Source of the DNA: an uncultured Clostridia bacterium
GTDB taxonomy: Bacteria; Bacillota; Clostridia; Oscillospirales; CAG-272
Assembly (NCBI GenBank): GCA_946641795.1
Contig: CAMPBZ010000004.1
Coordinates: forward strand, 1 to 21,357
Length of the DNA stretch: 21,357 bases
Direction: 5' to 3'
Under the pieces are notes generated by a model. That model did not search any database and was not told where the DNA came from. It saw only the letters and a list, made by a program, of their open reading frames with translations. This document shows, piece after piece, positions 13,894-21,357 of the stretch; positions within the stretch are counted from its first letter, which is position 1, and each line of letters opens with the position of its first letter. Both the position numbers and the translations under genes were made by a program.

Positions 13894-16341
13894 TTACCAG
13901 GTCATTCTGATCTCGTTGTCGTCTTTCAGGTCGGCGTAGGAAACGCGGTTGGTTCCCCGCTCCTTGCCGTTGACAACAAAGCTCTTCTTGCCGGTCTTTT
14001 CGGCAAAGATGCGCACCTTCTTGCCGTGCACGGGAAGCTCTACCCGGAACTTTTCCAGGAAGGAGCGCTCTGCCGGGGCAAGGATCAGCTCGTCGTCCTG
14101 CGGCTGAATGCCGAACAGGTCGGTGATAAAGATCTTCATCACCAGCGCGCCGCTGCCGGTAAACCAGTCGTTCAGCGCGGTGCCGTCAACGTTGATGCGC
14201 GGGTTGTAGCAGTAGGCGTTTTGCATAATGTAGGGCGTTTTGTCCACCCACTTGTAGGAGATGGGCAGCAGCTTTTTGATTTGCTCGTTTGCCATTTCTT
14301 CCAGCCCGATGTGGTAGAGCGCGTGGGTGAGGAACATAGCGGCGTGAATGTAGGTTGCGGCGTTTTCGGCGGTGCCGGCCGGCAGTTTGCCGATACGGCC
14401 GACGGTGCCGGCGGAGTCGGGATCGAACGGGACGTCAAAGGTGCGCAGACCATATTTGTCGTCCAGCCGCTCGCAGGCTTTGATAATATCTTTTTCGTAG
14501 GACTGATCATACAGCCCGGAGTTTGCAAACGCGGAAACGGAGGTGGAGGAGACGCGGGATTTGCCGTCCACATCGTGGAAGCTGCCCACAAAGAAGGACA
14601 TTTTATCGCCCCAGCCGTGCAGTACGCGGCGCTCGCCGTCCTTTTCCTGAATGGCGTTTTTGAAGAAGCCCTCTTTGATGGTTGCCTGCGCTTTTTCGTA
14701 GGAAGCGATCTTTTCCTCGTAACCGCCAACCTTTTTGAGGATGCGGTTCATCATGGTAAAGTTATCGTAGGCTTGCAGCGTTGCCATAACCGAAACGCCG
14801 TCGCCGAAGCGTTTGCCGGGGTCAAGCGGCTTGCCGATGGTGTCAATGGCGTCGTTCCAGTCGGCATAGCGCATCCGCAGGCAGCCGGTTTCGGGCACAA
14901 TGTTTTCCACCAGCCAGTCGGCCGAGCGGATCAGGTGCGAGAGCAGACTATCCCGGATTTTGGAGGGGCGAACGATCCCCGCGTCCTCGTCCACCAGTTC
15001 GTAGTAGCCGAGCTCGGTGTTCAAAAAGTCAAAATCACCGGTGTAGCGGAGGTAGTAGTCCATACAGTTGATCATCCAAATGCCCATATCGATGTAATCG
15101 GAAAGATCCATTCTGGAAACCAGACCGGGCGTAGGGATGGAGAAAGTGCGGGGCGCGCGGCCGTTCGGGAACATATGCGAGAAGACGACCTCGATCTTTT
15201 TGCGCGTATCCTCGGCGTTCCAGATAAGCGATTGCTCCAAATGCTGGGCAACATCGCGGTAGCCGATATGTCCGCCGCCGCCAAGGTCTTTGCCCAGCGC
15301 GCAAATGTTGCTTTGGTACTGCACCTTGCGCAAAAACTCGGAAAGCACTCTGGCCGAGAATGGCACGCTCGAAACGCGCTCGACCTCGTAGTGCAGGTCG
15401 CTCTTCATCGGGTGGTCGATGCGGGCGTAAAGTTCATCGGTATAGTCCCCGGAAAAGGCAACGCTCTCGTGCGAGGTGGCAAAGCGGTATTCCAGCCGCG
15501 CCGGGCCCGAAAGTTTGATTGTGGTAACATCACCGGCAATGGCAAAATCGTCAAACGCCTTGCAATGAATGGGGTTTTCAATTTTGCAATCGCGCGCCAC
15601 GCGGGCGTTGTTGAGCGTGCAGTTGATGCCGCCGGCAAACTGGGAGCGCGCCGTGGTTTGCTCGCGGTAAAGAACTTCTGCGCCCTGGATGGCGAACTGG
15701 CGGATGCCCTTGTGGAAAATGTTGCAATCGCGCCGGTTGCCCTCGGAAACGTCAAAGAGGATGGTGTTTTGATCGGTTACGCGCGCCTCTTTGAAATAGC
15801 GGAACCAAAGGGTATGGTTGCTGTTATCGTTGCGCAGATAGGGGTTGAAATAGGAAGAGATCGTAATTTGCTCGGGCGCGCCACGCTCCGGCAGAGCGGC
15901 AACCGAAAGGATAAGATCCTTGTTGTCGGCCAGGAAAACGCGAACGGCAAAGGAAATATGCTCCAACTCGGTAAAATAGAACACCGAATGCTCGTTGAAA
16001 ACGGTATAGCGGTTGGAAACGCTTTCGTTTTCCAGAATGGGCATTCCCAAAAGCGAAACGAGCTTGCCCTCCACGTTGGCAAAAATGGCAATGGTGGGTT
16101 CCTCTCCCTCTTTTGCCTCCGGGAAGATGGTGAATTGACCGTCCAGCTCGCGCAAATATCCGCAGGCGTAAGCCCAAAGCAGGCGCCCGTCCATTACGTA
16201 CGGCTGGCGCGTATCGCCCTTGGTGCGCGGATAAGCCAGTACCGACTCGTCCTCCAAAAAGTAGTGCGGTTCGGCAATGGCGTTCTTCTTACCGGTTTGA
16301 ACCATTTCCCGGATGTGTCTGACCTCTTCAAATAAGTTCAT
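13894..16341 (-). CDS. GH94-like glycoside phosphorylase
   Basis: An 815-residue cytoplasmic enzyme related to cellobiose/chitobiose phosphorylases. The N-terminal half (about 1-300) is beta-rich, as in the GH94 beta-sandwich. The catalytic (alpha/alpha)6 half has GHIGYRDVAQ at 357-366, NGRAPRTFSIPTPG at 393-406, YADWNDAID at 492-500 with the general-acid Asp, VSSTSVSAFANSGL at 597-610 and DWFTGSGAL at 725-733, where cellobiose phosphorylases carry a Thr-Gly phosphate-site loop. Such enzymes cleave beta-glucosides with phosphate, giving alpha-glucose-1-phosphate and conserving ATP. The acceptor sugar is not fixed: cellobiose, laminaribiose, 1,2-beta-glucan and others are possible. AGGAG lies ten bases before the ATG. 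No signal peptide, so it acts on imported sugars. Confidence 0.93.
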   Translation of the reverse strand: MNLFEEVRHIREMVQTGKKNAIAEPHYFLEDESVLAYPRTKGDTRQPYVMDGRLLWAYACGYLRELDGQFTIFPEAKEGEEPTIAIFANVEGKLVSLLGMPILENESVSNRYTVFNEHSVFYFTELEHISFAVRVFLADNKDLILSVAALPERGAPEQITISSYFNPYLRNDNSNHTLWFRYFKEARVTDQNTILFDVSEGNRRDCNIFHKGIRQFAIQGAEVLYREQTTARSQFAGGINCTLNNARVARDCKIENPIHCKAFDDFAIAGDVTTIKLSGPARLEYRFATSHESVAFSGDYTDELYARIDHPMKSDLHYEVERVSSVPFSARVLSEFLRKVQYQSNICALGKDLGGGGHIGYRDVAQHLEQSLIWNAEDTRKKIEVVFSHMFPNGRAPRTFSIPTPGLVSRMDLSDYIDMGIWMINCMDYYLRYTGDFDFLNTELGYYELVDEDAGIVRPSKIRDSLLSHLIRSADWLVENIVPETGCLRMRYADWNDAIDTIGKPLDPGKRFGDGVSVMATLQAYDNFTMMNRILKKVGGYEEKIASYEKAQATIKEGFFKNAIQEKDGERRVLHGWGDKMSFFVGSFHDVDGKSRVSSTSVSAFANSGLYDQSYEKDIIKACERLDDKYGLRTFDVPFDPDSAGTVGRIGKLPAGTAENAATYIHAAMFLTHALYHIGLEEMANEQIKKLLPISYKWVDKTPYIMQNAYCYNPRINVDGTALNDWFTGSGALVMKIFITDLFGIQPQDDELILAPAERSFLEKFRVELPVHGKKVRIFAEKTGKKSFVVNGKERGTNRVSYADLKDDNEIRMTW

Positions 16342-16378
16342 TTTTGGTTTTCTCCTGTTGATTTTTTTATAAACGCAG

Positions 16379-16412
16379 GCAAAACGCCCCGGAAAAAGCC
16401 GACGCGTTTTGC
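16379..16412. terminator. Stem-loop between small lipoprotein and GH94-like gene
   Basis: Arms GCAAAACGC (16379-16387) and GCGTTTTGC (16404-16412) with an inner CGG/CCG pairing. The T-run (16414-16421) follows it on the plus strand, which would make it a terminator for plus-strand transcripts, yet no plus-strand gene is seen. On the minus strand it is preceded by A and lacks a T-tract. It may act in both directions or protect mRNA. Confidence 0.55.
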
Positions 16413-16440
16413 ATTTTTTTTATTTTTGGGTGTCAAAATA

Positions 16441-16578
16441 TTAAACAACAATGGACCATCCCTCGTCATATTCTTCATCTTGCTGGGGATCGGGTTCTTC
16501 CTCTTGTTTCTGCTTGGTGCAGGCAAACAGTGCCGTTGCCATCAACAGCGCAAGGATAAGAGCAATGAGTTTTTTCAT
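16441..16578 (-). CDS. Small lipoprotein, 45 residues
   Basis: A 45-codon gene easily missed because of its size. It reads as a signal peptide MKKLIALILALLMATALFAC with a lipobox at Cys20, then a short acidic, Gln/Glu-rich tail ending EEYDEGWSIVV, and a TAA stop. The mature peptide of about 26 residues would be lipid-anchored on the outer face of the membrane. AAGGAG lies nine bases before the ATG. The gene follows the intact beta-helix lipoprotein gene by 21 bases and is probably on the same transcript, so a partner or chaperone-like role for that protein is possible. I do not recognise a family. The clean ribosome binding site, signal sequence and frame make it credible. Confidence 0.75.
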   Translation of the reverse strand: MKKLIALILALLMATALFACTKQKQEEEPDPQQDEEYDEGWSIVV

Positions 16579-16599
16579 TTTTCGTTTCTCCTTTGTTTG

Positions 16600-18927
16600 T
16601 TATTTGGTCAGCAGCCAGCCGAGAATATCCTCGTGCTCGGCAACATAATCCCAGCAATCGTGCATTTGCTGGAAATCGTCGATCAGTTTGTATTCGGCGC
16701 CCCACGCCTCGGCAAGCGCCTCGGCGTTTTCGTACGGGATCTCGTCGTCGTGCTCGGCGTGAATGATCATCACTTTCGCGTTTCCGATGCTCGCGCTCGG
16801 ATCGCCCGCACCTGCAATGATTACGCCGGCGGCAACCAGGTCTTTGTGCCGCACCAGCAGATCGCTGACGGCATAGGCGCCCGCGTCAACTCCGACCGCG
16901 TATTTGCGGTTGGCGTGGAACTCGGTCGCGGCGTCGCGGATGAGCGCGGCAACCGCCTTCATCACATCGGTTTCGGCAACCGACGCGGTGGAATAGTTCC
17001 CGGTGTCCACGGCAATTCCCGTCCAGGTGCCGCTCGGACACTGCGGGACAAGGATGATGGCGTTGTCCTCCTCGACCAGTTTGGAAATCAGCTTTTTGGA
17101 AGCCATTACGTTTTGCAGGTTATCGTTCCCGCTCGCGCTCTCCATATTGAGGTAGGTGACCAGCGAGTAGGAGCCGCCCGCGGAATACCCTTCCGGCAAG
17201 AAGACGCGGAACGGCAGGCTGACGCCGTTTGCCGCTTTGTAGGTGTAGAGCGGCATAGCGTCGACTGCGGCGTCATAATCGGCGCCCTGACCGGAAGCGG
17301 CGGTGTGGTAGAAGGTACTGCCCGTCTCTATCCCAAGTGCGTGGACTTTGGCAATGTCGCCCTCGGAATAACGGTAGGTGGTGCCGGTGGTCTTTCCGAA
17401 CAGGCGGGCAAAATCCACGCCCGTGGTGCCGACGTAGGTGTTGCGGTCAAAGACTACACCGTCCTCGGAGGTGTTGGTTTTGGGGTAATTGCAGAAGAGC
17501 ATTTTGCCGTTGGTACCGTCGATGATGTTGTCGGTAACCGAGCAGGAATTGTGCATTTCGTAGGGGCCGCCGCTGAACTTGATGAACGCGTTGACCGAAT
17601 AGGTGGTGCCGGGGTCCACTTTATCGGGGCGCTGGGTGGTAAAGCCCTCGCCGATTTTGGTAAAATAGTTGCCGCTCACATCAACGCCGGAAAACTCCAC
17701 GTCGCTCGTAGTCCAAAGCTCTACGCCAAACCAGACGTTTTGCACCACATTGTTGCGGTAGGTAACGTTTTTGCTGGAAACGTCGCTGTTGGACTGGGTG
17801 GTCATGGCGGTATCGTAAACCTGATCGAAGAAGCAGTTTTCAACCACCATTCCATCGCAGGAGTTCCAGTTTTCAACGGCGTTGCCCAGGCGGGTATCGT
17901 ATTTGCGCCAGTTGCCGTAGCTCATATCTACGGTGCCGCCGATGAAAATGAACGAGCAATTCTTAATGGTAAAGTTTACGCAATTGAACACGTGGGCCGC
18001 GTGGTCGCCGAAGTTGCGGAAATCCAGGTTGAGAACGGTCACGTTGGAAACACCGTCGCCGTTAAACGCGAATTTGTGCTGGGCGAGCTCAACCGAGGAA
18101 AAGCGGGTTGCCGGGTTGCCGCCCTCGCAGTAAAGGTACACGTACTGCGTATCGTGGTAGAAGGAAAGATCGTAGGTTTTCAGGTCGGTGCCGTTTTTCA
18201 GCGTGTAGCTCTCGATTTTATCATAGGTGCGCAGACCGTTGCTGACGTTTTTCAGTTCCAGCGTTTTGTCGCTGTAAACGCCCTCCGCTTTTGTGTTGGT
18301 GTAGGTGCGTTGAATTTTAATGCCCCAGGCCTGGCCGCCGTTGAACACGATGGAACCGATGTCGCTCTCGTTATCGAGCATGATCTTATCCTTGAATTTG
18401 TACAGGTTGGTTTTTCCGCTCACCTTTTCCCACTTGTTGGGGTTGGAAGCGTCGATGGAGCCGTAGAAGATCGGCTTTGCGCCGCTGCCGTAGGTGGCGT
18501 AGGTCACACCGCTCTGCAAAGTGAAAAAGAGCTCGTTGCCCCGGCGGAACTCGCTGCCGCACTCAAACAGGACCACGTCGCCGCTCTTTGCCGCGTTTGC
18601 CTTTTTGGGGCTTTTCCATGCCGTTGCGGCCGACTTGCCGTTGTTGTTGTCGTTGCCGTGGAGCGAGGAGATGTAGTAGGTGGTGCCGGTGGCAGTGGGA
18701 ACCGCGGCAAAGGCCTGCGTTGCCGCCAGCTTTTGCTGATAGATCCCGTCCAGCTCGTTGCGGGCGGCGGTGGTCAACGATTTCCATGCGGAATCGTCAA
18801 CGACCTCGGCATCCTTTTTTTCAATGGTGCCTTTTTTCAGCTCGCCGTCGGAGCCGGTGGGGCCGCAGGCGGCAAGCGCGCCGGCAAGCAACAAAACAGC
18901 CAATAGAATTGCAAGTATCTTTTTCAT
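16600..18927 (-). CDS. Secreted beta-helix lipoprotein with alpha/beta-hydrolase-like C-terminal domain (intact copy)
   Basis: A 775-residue surface lipoprotein, lipobox Cys21 (LLLAGALAAC). Residues 85-540 form a right-handed beta-helix: TYYISSLHGNDNNNGKS at the entry, then coils such as FTIKNCSFIFIGGTVD, MVVENCFFDQVYDTAM and VTYRNNVVQNVWFGVELW, as in pectate-lyase-like glycan-active proteins. Residues 559-775 resemble esterase/PHB-depolymerase or CE1 folds: SLPFRVFLPEGY, ILVPQCPSGTW, the elbow at 677-687, acid HDD near 726-728 and MHDCWDYV with His756. The elbow reads AVGVDAGAYAV, so Asp681 replaces the usual Ser nucleophile and classical esterase activity is doubtful. GGAAGGA precedes the ATG at 18927, so the longer frame from 18969 is rejected. 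A tandem paralogue lies upstream. Confidence 0.92.
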   Translation of the reverse strand: MKKILAILLAVLLLAGALAACGPTGSDGELKKGTIEKKDAEVVDDSAWKSLTTAARNELDGIYQQKLAATQAFAAVPTATGTTYYISSLHGNDNNNGKSAATAWKSPKKANAAKSGDVVLFECGSEFRRGNELFFTLQSGVTYATYGSGAKPIFYGSIDASNPNKWEKVSGKTNLYKFKDKIMLDNESDIGSIVFNGGQAWGIKIQRTYTNTKAEGVYSDKTLELKNVSNGLRTYDKIESYTLKNGTDLKTYDLSFYHDTQYVYLYCEGGNPATRFSSVELAQHKFAFNGDGVSNVTVLNLDFRNFGDHAAHVFNCVNFTIKNCSFIFIGGTVDMSYGNWRKYDTRLGNAVENWNSCDGMVVENCFFDQVYDTAMTTQSNSDVSSKNVTYRNNVVQNVWFGVELWTTSDVEFSGVDVSGNYFTKIGEGFTTQRPDKVDPGTTYSVNAFIKFSGGPYEMHNSCSVTDNIIDGTNGKMLFCNYPKTNTSEDGVVFDRNTYVGTTGVDFARLFGKTTGTTYRYSEGDIAKVHALGIETGSTFYHTAASGQGADYDAAVDAMPLYTYKAANGVSLPFRVFLPEGYSAGGSYSLVTYLNMESASGNDNLQNVMASKKLISKLVEEDNAIILVPQCPSGTWTGIAVDTGNYSTASVAETDVMKAVAALIRDAATEFHANRKYAVGVDAGAYAVSDLLVRHKDLVAAGVIIAGAGDPSASIGNAKVMIIHAEHDDEIPYENAEALAEAWGAEYKLIDDFQQMHDCWDYVAEHEDILGWLLTK
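16719..17223. repeat. Identical repeat copy 1 (3' part of beta-helix gene)
   Basis: By eye this stretch is base-for-base identical to 19221-19725 over about 505 bases (constant offset 2502). It encodes most of the hydrolase-like domain. The flanking 119 bases towards the stop codon differ at about ten positions, and beyond the other end the genes diverge strongly. Confidence 0.9.
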
Positions 18928-18978
18928 TTTCCTTCCAACTTTCTGCGTTTTTACGGGCAAAAAAAACATATATAAATT

Positions 18979-19007
18979 ATTATAACATTTCTATTGCGAA
19001 ATGTCTA
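18979..19007 (-). promoter_or_regulatory. Sigma-A promoter of the intact beta-helix lipoprotein gene
   Basis: TAGACA (19007-19002), 17-base spacer and TATAAT (18984-18979) on the minus strand, followed by an A/T-rich leader to the start at 18927. It lies after the terminator of the upstream paralogue, so this copy has its own control. Confidence 0.82.
18985..19004. promoter_or_regulatory. Inverted repeat filling the promoter spacer, candidate operator
   Basis: ACATTTC (18985-18991) and GAAATGT (18998-19004) are perfect 7-base arms with a 6-base centre. They fill the spacer and touch the -35 box, an ideal spot for a repressor to exclude RNA polymerase. The cognate regulator is not known. Confidence 0.6.
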
Positions 19008-19051
19008 TAACAAAATACGAAAAATATAAAAATATTTTCACCTGAATGAGC

Positions 19052-19083
19052 AAAAAAAGGAAACGCCGCTGGGCGGCGTTTCC
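19052..19083 (-). terminator. Intrinsic terminator of the upstream beta-helix paralogue
   Basis: Perfect 11-base arms (19059-19069 and 19073-19083) with a 3-base loop, followed on the minus strand by seven T (19058-19052). It begins 18 bases after the stop codon at 19102. Confidence 0.95.
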
Positions 19084-19101
19084 AGAAAGTCCGGTATTTT
19101 A

Positions 19102-21357
19102 TTATTTGGAAAGCAGCCAGCCGAGAATATCCTCGTTTTCGGCAACGTAGTCCCAGCAATCGTGCATTTGCTGGAAATCGTCGATCAGCTTGTATTCAGC
19201 GCCCCACGCCTCGGCAAGTTCCTCGGCGTTTTCGTACGGGATCTCGTCGTCGTGCTCGGCGTGAATGATCATCACTTTCGCGTTTCCGATGCTCGCGCTC
19301 GGATCGCCCGCACCTGCAATGATTACGCCGGCGGCAACCAGGTCTTTGTGCCGCACCAGCAGATCGCTGACGGCATAGGCGCCCGCGTCAACTCCGACCG
19401 CGTATTTGCGGTTGGCGTGGAACTCGGTCGCGGCGTCGCGGATGAGCGCGGCAACCGCCTTCATCACATCGGTTTCGGCAACCGACGCGGTGGAATAGTT
19501 CCCGGTGTCCACGGCAATTCCCGTCCAGGTGCCGCTCGGACACTGCGGGACAAGGATGATGGCGTTGTCCTCCTCGACCAGTTTGGAAATCAGCTTTTTG
19601 GAAGCCATTACGTTTTGCAGGTTATCGTTCCCGCTCGCGCTCTCCATATTGAGGTAGGTGACCAGCGAGTAGGAGCCGCCCGCGGAATACCCTTCCGGCA
19701 AGAAGACGCGGAACGGCAGGCTGACACCGTTTGCCGCCTTGTAGGTGTAGAGCGGCAGCGAGTCGATCACGCGGTCAACCGCGTTACCGTCGGCCGTTTC
19801 CCGAACGTAGTAGAAGGTGCCGTGTTCCTCTACACCGAGTGATTGAATGGTTTCAATGCCGCTGGCGGTGTAGGCATACCTTGTACCTGCTTTCAACCGG
19901 TCGTAAAAGTGGCCGAAATAGTTGGTGTTGGCAATGCCGACGTAGGTGTTGTTATCAAACAGGAAGCCGTTGGCATTGTCCTTCGTTTGCAATTGCAGGC
20001 AGTAGATCATACAAGCGGTCGTTCCGTCCACAATGTTGCCCGTGGCGGAGCAGTTTGTCATGGTATGGTTTTTGCTGCCAAACTCGATAAACCCGTTGAT
20101 GGGATAGGAAATTCCCGGGTCGATCTTATCCGGCCGCTGGGTGGTAAGACCCTCGCCCAGCTTACCGAAATAGTTGCCGCTGATGTCTACGTTGGAAAAC
20201 TCCACGCCGTCGTCGGTCGTCCAAAGCTCCACGCCGTACCAGGTGTTCAAAACCACGTTGTTGCGGTAGGTAATGTTTTTGGAATCAACCGCGGAAGTGG
20301 ATTGCGTGGTCATTGGGGTATCGTAAACCTGGTCGAAGTAGCAGTTTTCAATGACCATTCCGTCGCAAGAGTCCCAGTTTTCAATGGCGTCACCCAGGCG
20401 GGTGTAGTAGTTGCGCCAGCCGCCGAAATCCTGCAGGATCGTGCCGCCGACGAAGAAGAAGGAGCAGTTTTTCACGGTGAAATTCCGGCAGTCCGACGGG
20501 CGGACGACGTGGTCGGCAAAATAGCGGAAATCCAGGTTGAGGATGGAAACGTCGGTCACGTTGCTCCCGATAAATGCATAGCCGGGCAGAGCGATTTCAA
20601 TAGAGGAAAAGCGGGTTCCCGGGTTTCCGCCCTCACAATAAAGGTACACGTATTGCACGTCGTGGTAGAAGGAAAGATCCGGGCCTTTCAGGTCCTTGCC
20701 GTTCCTCAAATCATATTCGGGAACGGTCAGCCCCGTTTGCAAACCGTTACTGACGTCGGTCAGCGCAAGCGTTTTATAGGCAGGCGCAGGATTGGTGTCC
20801 AGTCTGCCCTTATAGGTCATCTGAACCTTGATGCCCCATGCTTCCCCGTTGTTGAAAATGATGGCACCGACGTCCTTATCCTGGGTAATGGTTTCTTTGT
20901 AATAGTAAACGTTCGATTTGCCGTCAACCTTTTTCCAGTTGGAGGCGCCGGAAGCGTTGATGGAGCCGTAGAAAATCGGCTTTTCGCCGCTGCCGTAGGT
21001 GGCGTAGGTCACACCGCTTTTTATGTAGATGTAAATTTGACTGCCCGTCCGGCGGAACACACTGCCGCACTCAAACAGAACGGCGTCACCGCGCTTGATG
21101 ACGTTGCTGTTGGCTTTGGTAGGCGAAGCCCAGGCCGTTGCGGGCGACTTGCCGTCGTTGTTGTCGTTCCCGTGGATGGACGAAATGTAATAGGTGGTAC
21201 CGGTGGCGGCGGGGACCGTGGCAAAGGCCTTGGTGCCGGCCACTTTTTGCTCGTAAATAGCGTCCAGCTCGGCGCGAGCGGCGGTGGTTAGTGGTTGCCA
21301 GCCGGAAACATCGGTATTCCCGGCGGGATCGGTTTTTTCAATGGTTCCTTTTTTCAG
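19102..21357 (-). CDS. Secreted beta-helix protein with hydrolase-like domain, paralogue (N-terminus cut by window edge)
   Basis: 751 residues are visible and the frame is open to the window edge; a GTG at 21243 is internal, because homology to the neighbour continues upstream of it (LKKGTIEKTD against LKKGTIEKKD). About 29 residues, including signal peptide and lipobox, should lie outside. The architecture copies the gene at 16600-18927: entry motif TTYYISSIHGNDNNDGKS, beta-helix coils such as MVIENCYFDQVYDTPM and ITYRNNVVLNTWYGVELW, then the hydrolase-like domain with the same GVDAG elbow (Asp in place of Ser; codon 19387-19389). The beta-helix parts are about two-thirds identical by eye, while the last 217 residues differ at only three positions. 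The two beta-helices may bind different glycans with a shared C-terminal module. Confidence 0.9.
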   Translation of the reverse strand: MKKGTIEKTDPAGNTDVSGWQPLTTAARAELDAIYEQKVAGTKAFATVPAATGTTYYISSIHGNDNNDGKSPATAWASPTKANSNVIKRGDAVLFECGSVFRRTGSQIYIYIKSGVTYATYGSGEKPIFYGSINASGASNWKKVDGKSNVYYYKETITQDKDVGAIIFNNGEAWGIKVQMTYKGRLDTNPAPAYKTLALTDVSNGLQTGLTVPEYDLRNGKDLKGPDLSFYHDVQYVYLYCEGGNPGTRFSSIEIALPGYAFIGSNVTDVSILNLDFRYFADHVVRPSDCRNFTVKNCSFFFVGGTILQDFGGWRNYYTRLGDAIENWDSCDGMVIENCYFDQVYDTPMTTQSTSAVDSKNITYRNNVVLNTWYGVELWTTDDGVEFSNVDISGNYFGKLGEGLTTQRPDKIDPGISYPINGFIEFGSKNHTMTNCSATGNIVDGTTACMIYCLQLQTKDNANGFLFDNNTYVGIANTNYFGHFYDRLKAGTRYAYTASGIETIQSLGVEEHGTFYYVRETADGNAVDRVIDSLPLYTYKAANGVSLPFRVFLPEGYSAGGSYSLVTYLNMESASGNDNLQNVMASKKLISKLVEEDNAIILVPQCPSGTWTGIAVDTGNYSTASVAETDVMKAVAALIRDAATEFHANRKYAVGVDAGAYAVSDLLVRHKDLVAAGVIIAGAGDPSASIGNAKVMIIHAEHDDEIPYENAEELAEAWGAEYKLIDDFQQMHDCWDYVAENEDILGWLLSK
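19221..19725. repeat. Identical repeat copy 2 (3' part of upstream beta-helix gene)
   Basis: Partner of 16719-17223, same orientation. Identity includes synonymous positions, so protein-level selection alone cannot explain it; a recent gene-conversion or partial duplication event is the simplest reading. Direct repeats 2.5 kb apart could also recombine to delete one gene and leave a hybrid. Confidence 0.9.

Noticed and set aside
13888..16335. Plus-strand 815-residue frame opposite the GH94-like gene
   Set aside because: The minus-strand frame carries GH94 motifs (GYRDVAQ, DWNDA) and a ribosome binding site; the plus frame is a codon-bias shadow.
16426..18906. Plus-strand 826-residue frame opposite the beta-helix gene
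   Set aside because: It is a shadow; its counterpart at 19843-21291 likewise mirrors the paralogue, so the apparent similarity between them comes from the real genes.
16719..19725. Direct repeats as ends of a mobile element
   Set aside because: The repeats are coding parts of two paralogues with no transposase, terminal inverted repeats or target duplication.
21241..21243. GTG as start codon of the upstream beta-helix gene
   Set aside because: Homology to the neighbouring paralogue continues in frame to the window edge, so the true start lies outside.

Overview
The window reads as the chromosome of a Gram-positive Bacillota member, most likely an uncultured gut Clostridia lineage. The evidence is strong AGGAGG-type ribosome binding sites, sigma-A promoters that all have 17-base spacers, four or five lipobox lipoproteins (family 3 solute-binding protein, Gly-rich protein, 45-residue peptide, beta-helix protein) and moderate-to-high GC. 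No rRNA, tRNA, CRISPR, phage or transposase gene was seen. All 17 genes supported here lie on the minus strand, so transcription runs from high to low coordinates.

Layout, in transcription order. (1) 21357-19102: N-terminally cut secreted beta-helix protein with a C-terminal alpha/beta-hydrolase-like domain, closed by a terminator. (2) 19007-16441: its intact paralogue behind its own promoter, followed 21 bases later by a 45-residue lipoprotein. (3) 16341-10947: carbohydrate block with a GH94-like phosphorylase, a TIM-barrel isomerase/epimerase and a HAD-trehalase (GH37-like) fusion. (4) 10892-9430: two membrane proteins, TRIC/UPF0126 and YhhN-like. (5) 9372-8255: tandem-GNAT acetyltransferase. 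(6) 8182-7194: TerB-like protein plus a small Cys-rich HTH regulator. (7) 7117-4570: large lipoprotein with a Ser/Thr-rich beta region and a long Gly-Gly-X domain. (8) 4395-1838: polar amino-acid ABC importer (binding protein, permease, ATPase). (9) 1667-1: ABC exporter (MacB/FtsX type) whose promoter carries two copies of one palindromic operator.

The cell appears to bind and process glycans at its surface (beta-helix lipoproteins), then cleave glucosides inside (GH94 phosphorolysis, trehalase-like hydrolysis, sugar isomerisation). The amino-acid importer and the exporter are separate, independently regulated units.

The most unusual points are these. Both beta-helix paralogues have Asp in place of the nucleophile Ser of the hydrolase domain, and their 3' ends share about 505 identical bases although the rest has diverged, which suggests gene conversion. 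The HAD half of the trehalase fusion has lost its nucleophile Asp. The Gly-Gly-X lipoprotein carries a region resembling aerolysin/ETX-MTX2 pore formers. Several clean palindromes sit at promoters. All domain calls come from reading the sequence; no database search was run.
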